64,000 nucleotides of DNA from Ophiura sarsii. Lineage: Eukaryota; Echinodermata; Ophiuroidea; Amphilepidida; Ophiuridae. Every line of letters starts with the position of its first letter. Position 1 is the first letter of the stretch. Made by a program: the position numbers and the translations under genes. The notes beneath the pieces were generated by a model. The model was not told the DNA's origin, made no database searches, and saw only the letters and a list, made by a program, of their open reading frames with translations. Location of the stretch: positions 43,999,319-44,063,318 of the forward strand of contig CM069457.1 in NCBI GenBank assembly GCA_035610835.1, read 5' to 3'. Below, piece after piece: positions 56,345 to 63,747 of the stretch.

Positions 56345-57068
56345 AACGAAAACAACAGCAGCGGCAACAACAACGACGGCAACAAGACATAATCTAATAA
56401 ATTCTTGAGACGTCATAATTCACAGTATTACAATAGTATAGTGGTAGCCTCCAAATAATGAAAGCATCTATTAGTTCTATCAAAGTTCGGATCATCCCTT
56501 TTGATTGACAATTCAGAAGATAAACTACTGAGACTCGTCATAATTAGGCGATTGCGTTTAATTTTATTTTTGAAAAAAAAATAGGCTTTCTTTTTTAATT
56601 AAACAAGTTGATGTACTTCTATTGCTGTCGCAACATTATAAAAGTATTACATCTTTAAAAAAATAACGTTTATCACGATTTGAATTTAAACACTGTGTTA
56701 CCTACCACGATCTTATTGCACACAGACGGAGAAAAGCCTCAATGAAGGAAACGCCGAATGATACACCAAAAGACGAGAACGAAATCTACGATGAAATTGA
56801 TGCCAAGAAGGAGATGATGGCAAAACAACAGCAACAACCACAACGCTTACAAACTGCGGATACAGGATATGAAGTCAACATAGCTATGGAGGCTAAGATG
56901 TCACCTCGAGCTCAAAGTGATGGATCAGCTTATGAAGATGTCAATATCAAAGAGGAAGCCGAGTATCAAGGTCTTGATTTAGACACGGTGAATGAAGAGC
57001 AGACCTACCAGGACTTGAAAGGGAATACAGCTACTGACACAAGCGCCCCTCAGTACGCGAATGTTTAA
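29724..57068 (+). CDS. Gene B: FN3-repeat single-pass receptor with multi-tyrosine tail (complete)
   Basis: Join of 29724-29793, 32148-32525, 33443-33742, 38150-38446, 42181-42474, 43209-43496, 47622-47933, 49482-49793, 50056-50331, 50747-51043, 52364-52590, 53132-53198, 54370-54466 and 56726-57068: 3558 bases, 1185 residues plus stop. Signal peptide 1-23; ten FN3 domains at about 24-149, 150-249, 250-348, 349-446, 447-542, 543-646, 647-750, 751-842, 843-941 and 942-1039; transmembrane about 1047-1069; tail to 1185. One-exon FN3 domains are all phase 1-1, the arrangement that lets modules be shuffled. Two cysteine-bearing subtypes alternate loosely (YRL-x-DQC and CGSRNG), and the last domain is canonical. 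No Ig, EGF, kinase or phosphatase domain was seen. By family logic this is a cell-surface receptor with extracellular FN3 rods signalling through phosphotyrosine; ligand and family are unknown. Confidence 0.87.
29975..30650. mobile_element. Foldback element, degenerate copy in gene B intron 1
   Basis: The sequence shares many blocks with the foldback element at 36081-36848: the run around TTGTTCGGCTGAGCACAAGG, TTTGCATATCGGGTCAAAA, and GGCCGCCATACAGG. The end is repeated in inverse relation. Exact ends are unclear. Confidence 0.65.
30705..30997 (+). CDS. Unassigned open exon, possible secreted peptide precursor
   Basis: A C-rich pyrimidine tract and TTTCAG precede 30705. The frame is open from there to TAA at 30995-30997, 96 residues, and enters at phase 1, the phase left by the signal-peptide exon. 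Joined, they would give a ~120-residue secreted basic protein containing an SRKKR dibasic site. Composition is not low complexity. I do not recognise the protein. It could instead be a fragment of a mobile element, since transposon debris lies on both sides. Confidence 0.3.
31086..31529 (+). mobile_element. Fragment of the same Tc1/mariner family as 34960-38102
   Basis: 31090-31140 matches, in opposite orientation, the N-terminal part of the transposase near 37340-37380 (TPAKEYRKYLVNGTS). 31240-31529 matches the terminal inverted repeat and ends AGGGACACCCTGCA followed by TA. It is an internally deleted relic in gene B intron 1. Confidence 0.7.
32148..32525 (+). CDS. Gene B exon 2: FN3 domain 1
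   Basis: Acceptor AATACACAG and donor GTGAGC; phase 1-1, 378 bp, the longest FN3 exon here. It reads QCAPSNLITTPVLSTQLTIL, then WRCYDRDADDEVKVGYRLAHLGHCD. The GYRL-x4-HC pattern relates it to the YRL-DQC subtype. An acidic, glycine-rich insertion (TEWGTWNRQDDGDPDT) lies between strands C and E. YRVYVRVRQSNGAGG ends the domain. It has no A counterpart in the window. Confidence 0.85.
33443..33742 (+). CDS. Gene B exon 3: FN3 domain 2
   Basis: Acceptor TCCACACAG and donor GTAATT; phase 1-1, 300 bp. It has LYFNWTIPCGSRNGWITDYQY, a second cysteine in LSCDTTYRFYVAGINSEGTGPYS, and ends TTSCCTTR with a vicinal cysteine pair not seen in the other domains. Confidence 0.87.
34499..34609. repeat. Hairpin repeat in gene B intron
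   Basis: Nested inverted pairs: GGTTCAAGTTATAGG with CCTATAATTTGAACC, and GTGATCTCGAAA with TTTCGAGATCAC, plus GCATAGT words inside. It looks like a small foldback MITE. Confidence 0.7.
35304..35336. repeat. Poly-C tract
   Basis: A C run with rare T and A interruptions inside the mariner-type element. Length is probably unstable and poorly assembled. Confidence 0.85.
35698..37509 (-). pseudogene. IS630/Tc1/mariner transposase, broken
   Basis: Starts at the ATG complementary to 37507-37509. The N-terminal part (MAGVWPQFTLDERVFMVLKY, FPNTRVPSRNTP) resembles the DUF4817-type DNA-binding region seen before DDE transposases. The core gives VWIGLMENGSIISPI and the DDE pieces WWFQDGAPCH and SPDWTPLDFYLWGY, with 37 residues between the aspartates of FQDG and PLD. 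Frame shifts occur near 37090 and near 35840, and the foldback element interrupts after LLAN. Without the insertion the coding length is about 350 residues, normal for the group. The frame ends at the stop complementary to 35698-35700. Confidence 0.85.
36081..36848. mobile_element. Foldback element nested in the transposase
   Basis: 768 bp with ~290-bp terminal inverted repeats starting TAGTAGAGTC. A 3-bp target duplication ATT lies at 36078-36080 and 36849-36851. Removing the element with one ATT leaves the transposase frame continuous across the site, which confirms the ends. Three-base duplications are usual for PIF/Harbinger-like elements, but no protein is present to classify it. Confidence 0.88.
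38150..38446 (+). CDS. Gene B exon 4: FN3 domain 3
   Basis: Acceptor TATTTTCAG and donor GTGAGC; phase 1-1, 297 bp. It begins PDRVTNLQQGRITATSIQVIW and has FKGCPIIDSYEVTG and a second cysteine in SGCPTLFSHTF. It diverges from both main subtypes, with a PYFTYTISVNSVGGP end. Confidence 0.86.
38645..38998 (+). repeat. Dispersed MITE-like repeat, copy 2
   Basis: 354 bp, the inverse-orientation copy of 379-725, with the same short inverted ends (ATTCTTAAAC and GTTTAAGAAT). It holds a CTCATTGGTTCTC (inverted CCAAT) word and a GATTGGATGG word. Confidence 0.75.
39000..42180 (+). other. Gene B intron 4, right part: no gene seen
   Basis: AT-rich intron. It contains AAGATGGC/GCCATCTTGG words near 40378-40405, a perfect X-box palindrome at 41285-41298 and a fragment of the 28808-29552 MITE near 41745-41800. 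No FN3-like or other coding stretch was found. Confidence 0.6.
41285..41298. promoter_or_regulatory. Perfect X-box (RFX-type) palindrome
   Basis: GTTGCCATGGCAAC matches the RFX consensus of two half-sites with a 2-bp spacer on both strands. RFX sites control ciliary genes in animals. Here it is intronic, so function is unproven and chance or repeat origin is possible. Confidence 0.35.
42181..42474 (+). CDS. Gene B exon 5: FN3 domain 4
   Basis: Acceptor ATCATTCCAG and donor GTACGT; phase 1-1, 294 bp, open throughout. It reads PDTAPANIQLTSSSSSLTVS, WDEIPCGSRNGIITGYPYQIL, then YVFKVAAQTIGGVGPMS. It is the CGSRNG subtype, closest in style to exons 3 and 8. Confidence 0.87.
43209..43496 (+). CDS. 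Gene B exon 6: FN3 domain 5
   Basis: Acceptor GGTTTTGCAG and donor GTATAT; phase 1-1, 288 bp. PTSISSDTILSTSINFSW, CSDPCPGGITSYSWRLLQ and YEFSVAGVSADGIGSYS. It is the direct partner of gene A 2221-2508. The flanking intron is also similar from about 43118, which marks the left edge of visible A/B homology. Confidence 0.9.
44209..45500 (-). pseudogene. LINE reverse transcriptase, largely intact
   Basis: The frame is open from about 45500 (YCENLYASQEETNG) through KFKSQKAPGLDDIPSE, MCFIDYAKAFDCVRY (motif A), GQGVRQGCMLSPALFN (motif B), the catalytic LRYADDTTLFA (motif C, YADD) and FNFLGSLITKEGG, ending near MWCWRRMLRIV. A stop replaces an expected W codon just upstream (about 45500). A frameshift near 44207 separates the last ~90 residues (43921-44205). 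Confidence 0.9.
45773..46610 (-). pseudogene. LINE endonuclease region, frameshifted
   Basis: Two overlapping minus-strand frames: 46610-46377 (IISKFVLGYNPVSDRIISIRF, SVIQVYAPTSAASD) and 46510-45773 (MITGDFSAKVGE, TWISPNGLTRNQIDYILIS, GSGHQLLIADFR). The GDFSAKVG, NQIDYIL and GSGHQLL blocks are the conserved metal and catalytic regions of APE-type endonucleases, with S and Q in place of the usual N and D/H residues. The frame shift near 46400 inactivates it. Confidence 0.82.
47622..47933 (+). CDS. Gene B exon 7: FN3 domain 6
   Basis: Acceptor TTTTGCAG and donor GTAAGT; phase 1-1, 312 bp. ISIGWNAPSSSCAPTSYAIE, YRLTNRDQCEPIVDGPRMSG and YEVYVYAVNSYGQGPEAS. Partner of gene A 4103-4417. Confidence 0.9.
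48760..49100 (+). mobile_element. LINE 3' end (L2/CR1-like C-terminus and tail)
   Basis: The sense strand reads SAVNRTFYYSARGLWNALRH, then after a frame shift SFKKGLKSHLFPK and a stop, the usual C-terminal signature of L2/CR1/Jockey-type reverse transcriptases. A short 3' UTR ends GGCGCTCTATAAAAAGCCTA and then a GTAT repeat. Confidence 0.72.
49482..49793 (+). CDS. Gene B exon 8: FN3 domain 7
   Basis: Acceptor CTTTCAG and donor GTGGGT; phase 1-1, 312 bp. PSAAPDNVIVTSTSRNSLSF, WDEVPCGSRHGVIHNYQYQL, a glycine/threonine-rich loop and LSACTTYRFQVRARNSQGV. Partner of gene A 6208-6507, with four extra codons in the loop. Confidence 0.88.
50056..50331 (+). CDS. Gene B exon 9: FN3 domain 8
   Basis: Acceptor TTTTGACAG and donor GTAAGT; phase 1-1, 276 bp. 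LAVSWTVPSQSCTTNTEYTV, YRLKNKDQCMELGNG and YEVSVRVGMSVATE. Partner of gene A 6923-7198. Confidence 0.9.
50747..51043 (+). CDS. Gene B exon 10: FN3 domain 9
   Basis: Acceptor TATTTTGCAG and donor GTATGA; phase 1-1, 297 bp. ITYSWTEPMCGERNGIIDKY and YSFIISANTDDGVGPQA. Near-identical to gene A 7904-8200, the best conserved extracellular exon of the pair. Confidence 0.9.
52364..52590 (+). CDS. Gene B exon 11: FN3 domain 10, first part
   Basis: Acceptor ATCACACAG and donor GTAAGT; phase 1 in, phase 0 out, 227 bp. VPFAPTSVTLETGTKEGSID, WEIPDVTNGVITHYRIRYWK and NSTYNIQ at the split. Three codons present in A (T-E-S region) are missing. Confidence 0.88.
52690..52855. mobile_element. End fragment of the 13519-14869 transposon family
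   Basis: Matches 14695-14869, including repeated TTGAGTAA words and the terminal AAGCAACCTTTTTGCAGTG. The other end is not nearby. It is in a different intron from the A copy, so it is an independent insertion. Confidence 0.75.
53132..53198 (+). CDS. Gene B exon 12: FN3 domain 10, last strand
   Basis: Acceptor TTACCTAAG and donor GTATGG; phase 0 in, phase 1 out, 67 bp. It encodes VQAQTSAGKGPWGDVETLFV and PP. Partner of gene A 11726-11807, which extends five codons further. Confidence 0.87.
54370..54466 (+). CDS. Gene B exon 13: transmembrane segment
   Basis: Acceptor CATGCAG and donor GTAGGT; phase 1 in, phase 2 out, 97 bp. VSPRSSTGLIAG then an isoleucine/valine-rich helix (IIIAVILVIIIVIAIIVVY). 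Only one copy is present here, unlike gene A. Confidence 0.92.
55640..55722 (+). repeat. Degenerate tRNA-like sequence
   Basis: It shows AGCTCAGTGGTACAGC (box A-like) and GGTTCAATCCC (box B-like), but the arms do not pair cleanly and the spacing is long. Probably a decayed tRNA-derived repeat, not a tRNA gene. Confidence 0.35.
56130..56395. repeat. (CAA)n microsatellite with CAAAAA block
   Basis: CAA triplets with a (CAAAAA)n insert near 56272-56310. It is the positional equivalent of the gene A tract at 16199-16513, so a CAA tract was in this last intron before the duplication. Confidence 0.94.
56726..57068 (+). CDS. Gene B exon 14: cytoplasmic tail and stop
   Basis: Acceptor TGCACACAG; phase 2 in; TAA at 57066-57068. 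It begins RRKASMKE. The same six tyrosine motifs as gene A occur: IYDEI, GYEVN, AYEDV, EYQGL, TYQDL and the terminal QYANV. AYEDV and EYQGL are seven residues apart. Differences from A cluster in the glutamine-rich linker and after GYEVN, so the tyrosine motifs appear constrained. Confidence 0.92.
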
Positions 57069-57196
57069 CTGATGACATAGCGATGGTAGAAAGGGTCCGG
57101 TACAAACAGTAGATTCTGACGTCTCTGGTTTGAAAATCGGTTTAACTATAGAAACAAATCATAGTAGAGCCCTCTTCGAAAATAAGATGATTAATA

Positions 57197-57877
57197 CACT
57201 CGTCAATAGAAGTTCCTTGCCACTTAAATTAAATTAATATTTAATAGAATATATATAATTATATATAAAAATTCAGAGGTATAGACCTTCCGGAATATTA
57301 TCGCTATATCCAATATCCAATCTTTCGCCTGATGATTGGACAAAATGACCGTATGGGATTGTCCATGAAACTCAGAGTAGCGATAATATTTCGGAAGGTC
57401 TATACCTCTGAATTTGTATAAGCTCTACCGTTAACGGTATTGAGCACTTTGTTCAATGGCTAGTCTAACCAGAAACGGTTGTCAATACATATAATTATAT
57501 ATATATATATATATATAATTGTATATCATAATAAGCAGAAAGTAATCCTCTAACAGCTTAACATGGAATTTAGACATAATAACTCATGCATGGCAGATCC
57601 CATTCACTTGACAATGGCAAGAAGATTGCACGAAATTGGATAATCCCTCCATTCAAATGACTGTAAATGCTAATTTCTTGCAATTTCCTTTTACGCACCT
57701 TACCATTGCTTAATGAATGTGCTCAGCCATGCATGAATGCGTACATCTTAATGTCATACAGACATGATAGAGAATTATTGTCTGCTTATTTTGACATGCA
57801 ATTGTTTAATTTATATTAAATATTTATGTGAAATATTTGAACTTCAATGAGTGGCAAGGAACTTCTTTTGACGAGTG
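57197..57877. mobile_element. TA-flanked MITE with ~28-bp terminal inverted repeats
   Basis: 681 bp. CACTCGTCAATAGAAGTTCC at the left matches the complement of the right end for about 28 bp with one difference. TA flanks both ends (57195-57196 and 57878-57879). The gene A sequence near 17305-17315 keeps an empty TA site. The size and TA target fit a Tc1/mariner-derived MITE. It carries an inner hairpin (57268-57415). Confidence 0.88.
57268..57415. repeat. Hairpin inside the MITE
   Basis: Arms of about 37 bp (57268-57304 and 57378-57414) around AGGTATAGACCTTCCGGAAT and its complement, with one or two mismatches. It may be a second element nested in the first. Confidence 0.8.
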
Positions 57878-58298
57878 TATGTCCAAGAATAATTGGATTG
57901 ATTTTTAAAAAAAAGAAGGATCATAAACACTGTTTGCTTCAATTTGAGCAAGCGCCTAATCCCTGTAATATGAGAGCGAATATTTATAATACGGTTGGTA
58001 GGTTTATAGTTCATTTGACTTGTTTTGTTCAGTGGTAATTGTTTAAATAGTAACAACATGTATTTGGTGAATTCCGCGCCAACATACGAAATATATGACT
58101 TTCACTTTTTCGCTTAAAAATAAATTTAGTAGATGTACAACTATGTTTATGAATTAAACCGGACAGTATAAAAATGAGGCATCAAGCAGTGGAAACATTT
58201 TTTTTGTGGGTTTGAAGGAAACATGTTTGTTGGTTGGTTTGAATGCCTTTTAGTGTAAAGATGAACGTTTAAAGTATGGCAAAGTATGGTCGTCTGAG

Positions 58299-58518
58299 CA
58301 GTGGTGTAGCTAGGTTATTCATATTGGGAGGGGGGTTAAGAAATGAAAATGAACCGACAAGACTTTTGTGAGTGAAGAAATGCGCGCGTACCGCGCGATA
58401 TTTTTCGATTTTACACCTATTTTTGGCACGATCGAGGTACATGTTGGCTCTAAAGAAACTTGTAGCAAAGAATTTTGTATTTTGAGGACAAATTTTGGGG
58501 CATCTAGCGACGCCACTG
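58299..58518. mobile_element. hAT-type MITE, 220 bp
   Basis: A perfect 8-bp target duplication CGTCTGAG lies at 58291-58298 and 58519-58526. Inverted ends are CAGTGGTGTAGCTAG and the complement of CTAGCGACGCCACTG. The gene A copy at 17721-17728 has one CGTCTGAG and no insert, so this arrived after the gene duplication. Ends resemble those of 5893-6125. Confidence 0.93.
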
Positions 58519-59074
58519 CGTCTGAGTAAAACTCATCAAGATTCTAGCATATTAATATGTATTAATAAACAGTGTCGATATAAACTTGTAGCAAGAGTTC
58601 CCGGGTCAAAGAACGAAACCGCCAATAATTCCCAATGTTGTGGAATATAACTCTTACACTTATGCTTTCTGTAATATATAAGGACTCATCCTAACGCATA
58701 TCTATCCTAACCTTTCATTATAGTCATATCGTGACATGTTTTGAATATAAATCATACCATTCTGTCTTTAAGTGTAATACCTAAAACTATAACACCCTTT
58801 AAGACATAGTAGAGACCCAAGAACGATAAAACTTATGCCTTAGAACTGTAAAAGTGTACCTATAATAACACGAAACTAAGAGTAAGACCTATACGAATTG
58901 TAAAGATAATATAAGTATACATATAATATGTTAAAGCATAACTATAACTATTTTGAAAGTCTATTTTCGGAGACCATGGTATAATAGGGATGTATTGAAT
59001 TGGTCACTGTTGATAAACCAATCATAAGCATGATGCTGATTGAATGTTTTCCTCGTGGTGGTCGGGAAATGAAC

Positions 59075-59626
59075 AAAATAATTTCCTCGGCCGAACGACT
59101 TTAATGGTATGCACATTTTTTGTATCGTCATTAAAAATAAAAGAGTATATGAATTTTGTTGCACGTTTGTCAAATGATTTACATTAGTGTAGAGTATAAT
59201 AAGTGTTATAAATGTAAATGACAAAACATCATTGTTTTGTATATATGATATGTATTATCTTAATCTATGACGATACTAGATTCTATGTTGTATATTGAAC
59301 TAAGACCTTTAAAACTTTAACGCCTATGGCATGTAATATACTGAACCAAAAAAATAATTTCCTCGGCCGAACGACTTTAATGGTATGCACATTTTTTGTA
59401 TCGTCATTAAAAATAAAAGAGTATATGAATTTTGTTGCACGTTTGTCAAATGATTTACATTAGTGTAGAGTATAATAAGTGTTATAAATGTAAATGACAA
59501 AACATCATTGTTTTGTATATATGATATGTATTATCTTAATCTATGACGATACTAGATTCTATGTTGTATATTGAACTAAGACCTTTAAAACTTTAACGCC
59601 TATGGCATGTAATATACTGAACCAAA
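59075..59626 (+). repeat. Apparently identical 276-bp tandem duplication
   Basis: Units 59075-59350 and 59351-59626 look identical by eye. The A side has one copy (about 18520-18790). It is either very recent or an assembly artefact. Confidence 0.92.
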
Positions 59627-61100
59627 GACACACCTAGACATAATAAGGGCTATACAAAATAAAAGATATTACACCTAGGGACCTAGATTATTGACTTATC
59701 TTCAGTTTTAACTTTAGGCTAAAAAAGCCTGAGGTGTTTAGATCTCAGATTTGAGTAAAGTGGCACTGACAGAATTGACGAATGGGATTGTGCCCTCACT
59801 TGTTCTGGAAATCAATGGTGTGTGCACCTACGTAACGCTTTGGCATATACTAACAACCCCTGAAACCGTTTAACTTAACTCGCCGTCTATCATGTAACAT
59901 TTTACGATTTGGTAATTTCGATATTGATCACATATAGAAATTATCAGCATCACTCTACCGGTAATTTGCTTCAACCGAATTTCAATATAGCGCCATAATA
60001 TTCAACCATTTCCTATAAATCAATGCACTTCATCAGTGTTCCCACTTACCGTATATATTGAGAGAAAAATCCTTTGTTCTAACTTTCATTTTTCTCGGCA
60101 ATCTCTCAATGCCCCTTTAAATCATTATAGTTGTATAGGTCGTATGTCTAGGTCATGGTGTTTTTGTTTGTCTGACATTTAAACAGACTTTTGTTATTTT
60201 GTTAAGATGTTATCATGGTTTTGATATATTTTATATATAATGTTATAAACAGGACATGTAAGATACCATATGTCCATTACGTTAATGAGTCGTAGTGTAA
60301 GATTTATAGATCTGTACAGGGTGAGTTAGAGTGACTTGAACCCAAATTAAAACGATCAAAATATGCAAGCATTATCAAAACATAGAATAACATCTATGGT
60401 GTAACAGATGTAACTTTAGATGTGTTCTCGTCACAACGCTGTTATTTTTTCCTCGTTAGAAGTAAAAATAGATTCATACTTGAATACCAGAGATGAGTAA
60501 TACTTGGCACTCATAAACATAATGAAGCAGTACTTGTCCGATTAATAGTTCGACAGTTCAGTTAAGTGTTCATGTAAATTAAAAAACGTTGTCATTCTAA
60601 ACAAACTAATATAGCAGAGATGAGTTATATTGAATTGATTCTCATAAACATGATAAAGCAGTTATACTGGTCCGCTTAACAACATTTTTCTGCAGCTCAG
60701 TTTAGCTAGCACGTGGATTCAAAGTTGGTAAATATAAGCACACTTTACCAAACTAATTATCCGTCCTGGTTCCGTGTGCAGACTGAAAAATTATACATTT
60801 TAATGAAATAACATACTCTCACCATAACCATTGATTTGAAAAACTCAAAATTAATGTGGAGGAGGTCATAAACATATGCGATATACCTAACTGTTTTCGC
60901 AATATACATGCTAGGAAGAAATCAGTGAACAAGGGTCCAAATCATTCGGACTCACCATGTACTAATGTTTTGAACTACAATTGGAATAAATGTACACAGA
61001 GAAAGCGTTATTGATACTGGAATCGGAATAAAGGTATGGATTTATAGATTCTGCAAAATAAGAACATTACGGCTTTGCCACGTTGTCCAACTTCAGATTA

Positions 61101-61985
61101 TAGTTGTCGCACGTGTGATGGTTGTAATGATGTACCAGTATAGCCAATTTGATGTCAAGTGGAATGTAGCTTCAATTATTGGAAAATTCATATTATTTTT
61201 TGTAATGTAACACTGGTATTTTACGATACAATTTCATTCTATGAACTTATGTAAACAAAGGTTATAACATTTCATTCATCACAATACTTAAACTTGATTG
61301 AAAATGTGATAAACTTTCGGTCCATATATTTTGTATATAGACAGTAATAAGTGTTGTTTGTATATAAATATTTTTGTCGCTATGTGGTGTAGCGGTCCCT
61401 GCTAATGATTACGAACATTTCCTTTTTTCTTCAAAACATCCTTCAGCGGTTTTTTTGCTTCATCACAGCTAAGCTGACCACCAGTTTTTGTATGCCTACA
61501 TATCAGAGAATTCATGTTGTACGGCAAATCAACTTGTATGTTTGCAAATAATCACTATAGTGTATACTATGACACATTAGTGTATAGTTTGCCAACATCC
61601 GATGTTTCGTCACAGATCTATCAGGTAAAACGCAAGGTTCGTCTTGGGGATTTTTATTTTTTAAGTGACAATATTTAAGTCAAGCAATTTGGTTTTGATT
61701 GCTTTGTTGTTGATCGAGTTCCAATTGAATAGTGAATACTTTGATAGTTTAAAGTCATTGTTTCAGTTTCCAATTGTCCTTCCTGAGGCGGAAATGCGTG
61801 TGGACTGTGAAGACTATTATAGAAGGCTAATTGGGGTTTGAATAATATTAACGATTCACTTTTTCACATCATTATTTGCGATTGTATTAAAAGGAAGGGC
61901 GTATTTGTCTGATTACATCCACAACATTTCCCCACATGCTGTATAGCACACATGAAAAAAGCGTAGGTCTACTATTTTATGACCA
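61101..61985 (+). other. Downstream segments shared with gene A side
   Basis: 61105-61523 matches 22071-22503 and 61524-61985 matches 26901-27400 without the 4.4-kb block. No gene recognised. Confidence 0.7.
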
Positions 61986-62009
61986 AATTTGGGGTGGTAT
62001 TGGGGTCAC

Positions 62010-63110
62010 AGGTCACAGGGGGGTCACTAGGGGTCAAAACGTGATTTCCCCTTAAAACGCATTTCCAATTTAAATGAAATGACCTAGGATCGTCAAAATC
62101 GGTCAACATATTCCTTATGATCGTACGCATTTATATTAGTTCGGTTTTTACAATCAACAAATATTTGGGGTCACTAAGGGTCAAAATGTTGATTTTCTTA
62201 CCATTTCACTTATAATGCTTCTTGTCTCAAAGGAAATGGCTGATGTATGTCAGAATTGGTCAAAAGATTCCTTAGGACCATGCACATACAGCGATCTCAG
62301 CGATTAAAATTGATGTGTCATGCGGGGTCACTAGAGGTTATTGACCTATACAAGGGTTAAACGTGAGATATGCTCCGATTTGGACCGGACTTGTTTCATC
62401 CTTTTAGATTTGATGAGACAAGAAAAAAATTCAATAATGATTTTGAGGTCAAAGGTCAGGAACAGGTCAGTAGAGGTCATTGAACTTTCTTGCAGACCCA
62501 TATACAAAATGCTTCTTCTCCTACAGTTTACATGCTACAATCACCAGACTTGGTCAGTAGGACCCTCTACCAGACCTTCATTACAGAATCTCACAGTTTG
62601 AGGTCAAAGGTCATAGGGGGTCACTAGGGGCCAAAACGTGATTTTCACCTAAAACGCCCTTGCAATTGAGTAAAATGACCTAGGATCGTCAACATCGGTT
62701 AACATATTCCTTATGATCGTACGCATATACGATAGTTAGGTTTTTAAAATCAAAACATATTTGGGGTCACTAGGGGTCAACATGTTGATTTGCTTACCAT
62801 ATCACTTAAAATGCTTCTTGTCTCAGAGGAAATGGCTGATGAATGTCAGAATTAATTAAAATATTCCTTGGGTCCATGCACATACAGCGATTTAAGCGTT
62901 TAAAATTGGCGTGTGGTATGGGGTCAAGAGGGGTCATTGAACTTTACATGGGTAAAACTCAAGACATGCTTCAAATTAGATCGGACCTGTTCTATCTTGT
63001 TTGGTTCGATAAGGCAAGAAAAAAAGCCAAGCATCATAACCAGGTCAAAGGTCAAGAAGAGGTCACTATGGATCAATATCTCATAAAACTCAAGGTGCCC
63101 TAGTCTCAGA
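62010..63110 (+). repeat. ~596-bp tandem repeat, two units, rich in AGGTCA words
   Basis: CTAGGGG(T/C)CAAAACGTGATTT starts near 62028 and again near 62624. The units stay similar through AAATGGCTGATG and CATACAGCGAT. Each contains many GGTCA or GGTCACTAGGGGTCA words. Three perfect AGGTCAAAGGTCA direct repeats occur at 62446-62458, 62601-62613 and 63042-63054. No coding sequence was recognised. Confidence 0.85.
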
Positions 63111-63139
63111 CCAGAACTAGATCTAGTTTCCTTTGTACA

Positions 63140-63365
63140 CCATGGATGGTACTTTTACTTGGTGGCCTTACAATGGGGTCGTTGCTATGCCTGTCAACTT
63201 GTCAAGCCATGAGTACAACAGTACAAATAAGGGAAATTGCTGCTTCATTTTGCAAACGAATTTATTCTCAGGGTTCTTACGCCGCCTGGTTGAAACATAA
63301 AAAAAGATGAATAATAAAAGGGAAAGCTATTTACTGTGTCAAACACATTCACTGGACTGGTGTGT
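63140..63365 (+). other. Right end of the duplicated unit, gene B copy
   Basis: Matches 28540-28770. Similarity ends near 63362 after TGTGTATTT. Confidence 0.7.
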
Positions 63366-63568
63366 ATTTAGAGTTCTAAAGGGCTGGGTAGGTTGTGTAA
63401 TTGAATTAAGCTTTACACTGACCATGGGAATGATCATTGGTGTATTCGTACTTTTAGCACATTTTAGAGTCCTGGAATCCAGGCTGCACACACAGTTTGC
63501 TTCATAAAACGGAAATAATAGACAGTGATCAATGTAGTTTTGTTTTTGCAATTCCAAAACGGACACTT

Positions 63569-63658
63569 TTTTTCACTTTCTATACCAATGTGATTTCTAG
63601 TTTTCACTTTCTATACCTATGTGATAACTAGTTTTCACCTTCTATACCAATGTGATAT
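63569..63658 (+). repeat. Three-copy 31-bp minisatellite
   Basis: Units start CACTTTCTATACC at 63574 and 63605 and CACCTTCTATACC at 63636, with the shared remainder ATGTGAT and a CTAGTTTT spacer. Confidence 0.85.
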
Positions 63659-63747
63659 TGTTACACGTTTCTGAAAACAAATCCAACTATATATTAGATG
63701 GAAACTAGCTCGACCTCTAAGAAATATAGATATAACGCCTCCAATGG

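Larger units (their letters stand above)
57069..61100 (+). other. Gene B 3' UTR and downstream sequence
   Basis: Collinear with 17186-20259 apart from a TA-flanked MITE, a hAT MITE and a 276-bp tandem duplication. A candidate polyadenylation signal AATAAA is at 58564-58569. No further gene was seen. Confidence 0.7.

Noticed and set aside
56742..57068. A separate small gene starting at the ATG in the tail exon
   Set aside because: The exon joins the transmembrane exon in phase 2 in both paralogues, and the ATG lies just after the acceptor.
29724..57068. Receptor tyrosine phosphatase
   Set aside because: FN3 arrays suggested it, but there is no phosphatase domain before the stop and no phosphatase signature was seen downstream within the window.
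59075..59626. LTR pair of a retrovirus-like element
   Set aside because: The two identical copies are directly adjacent with no internal region or primer-binding site.
63569..63658. CRISPR-like spaced repeats
   Set aside because: Three adjacent 31-bp minisatellite units without unique spacers, in an animal genome.
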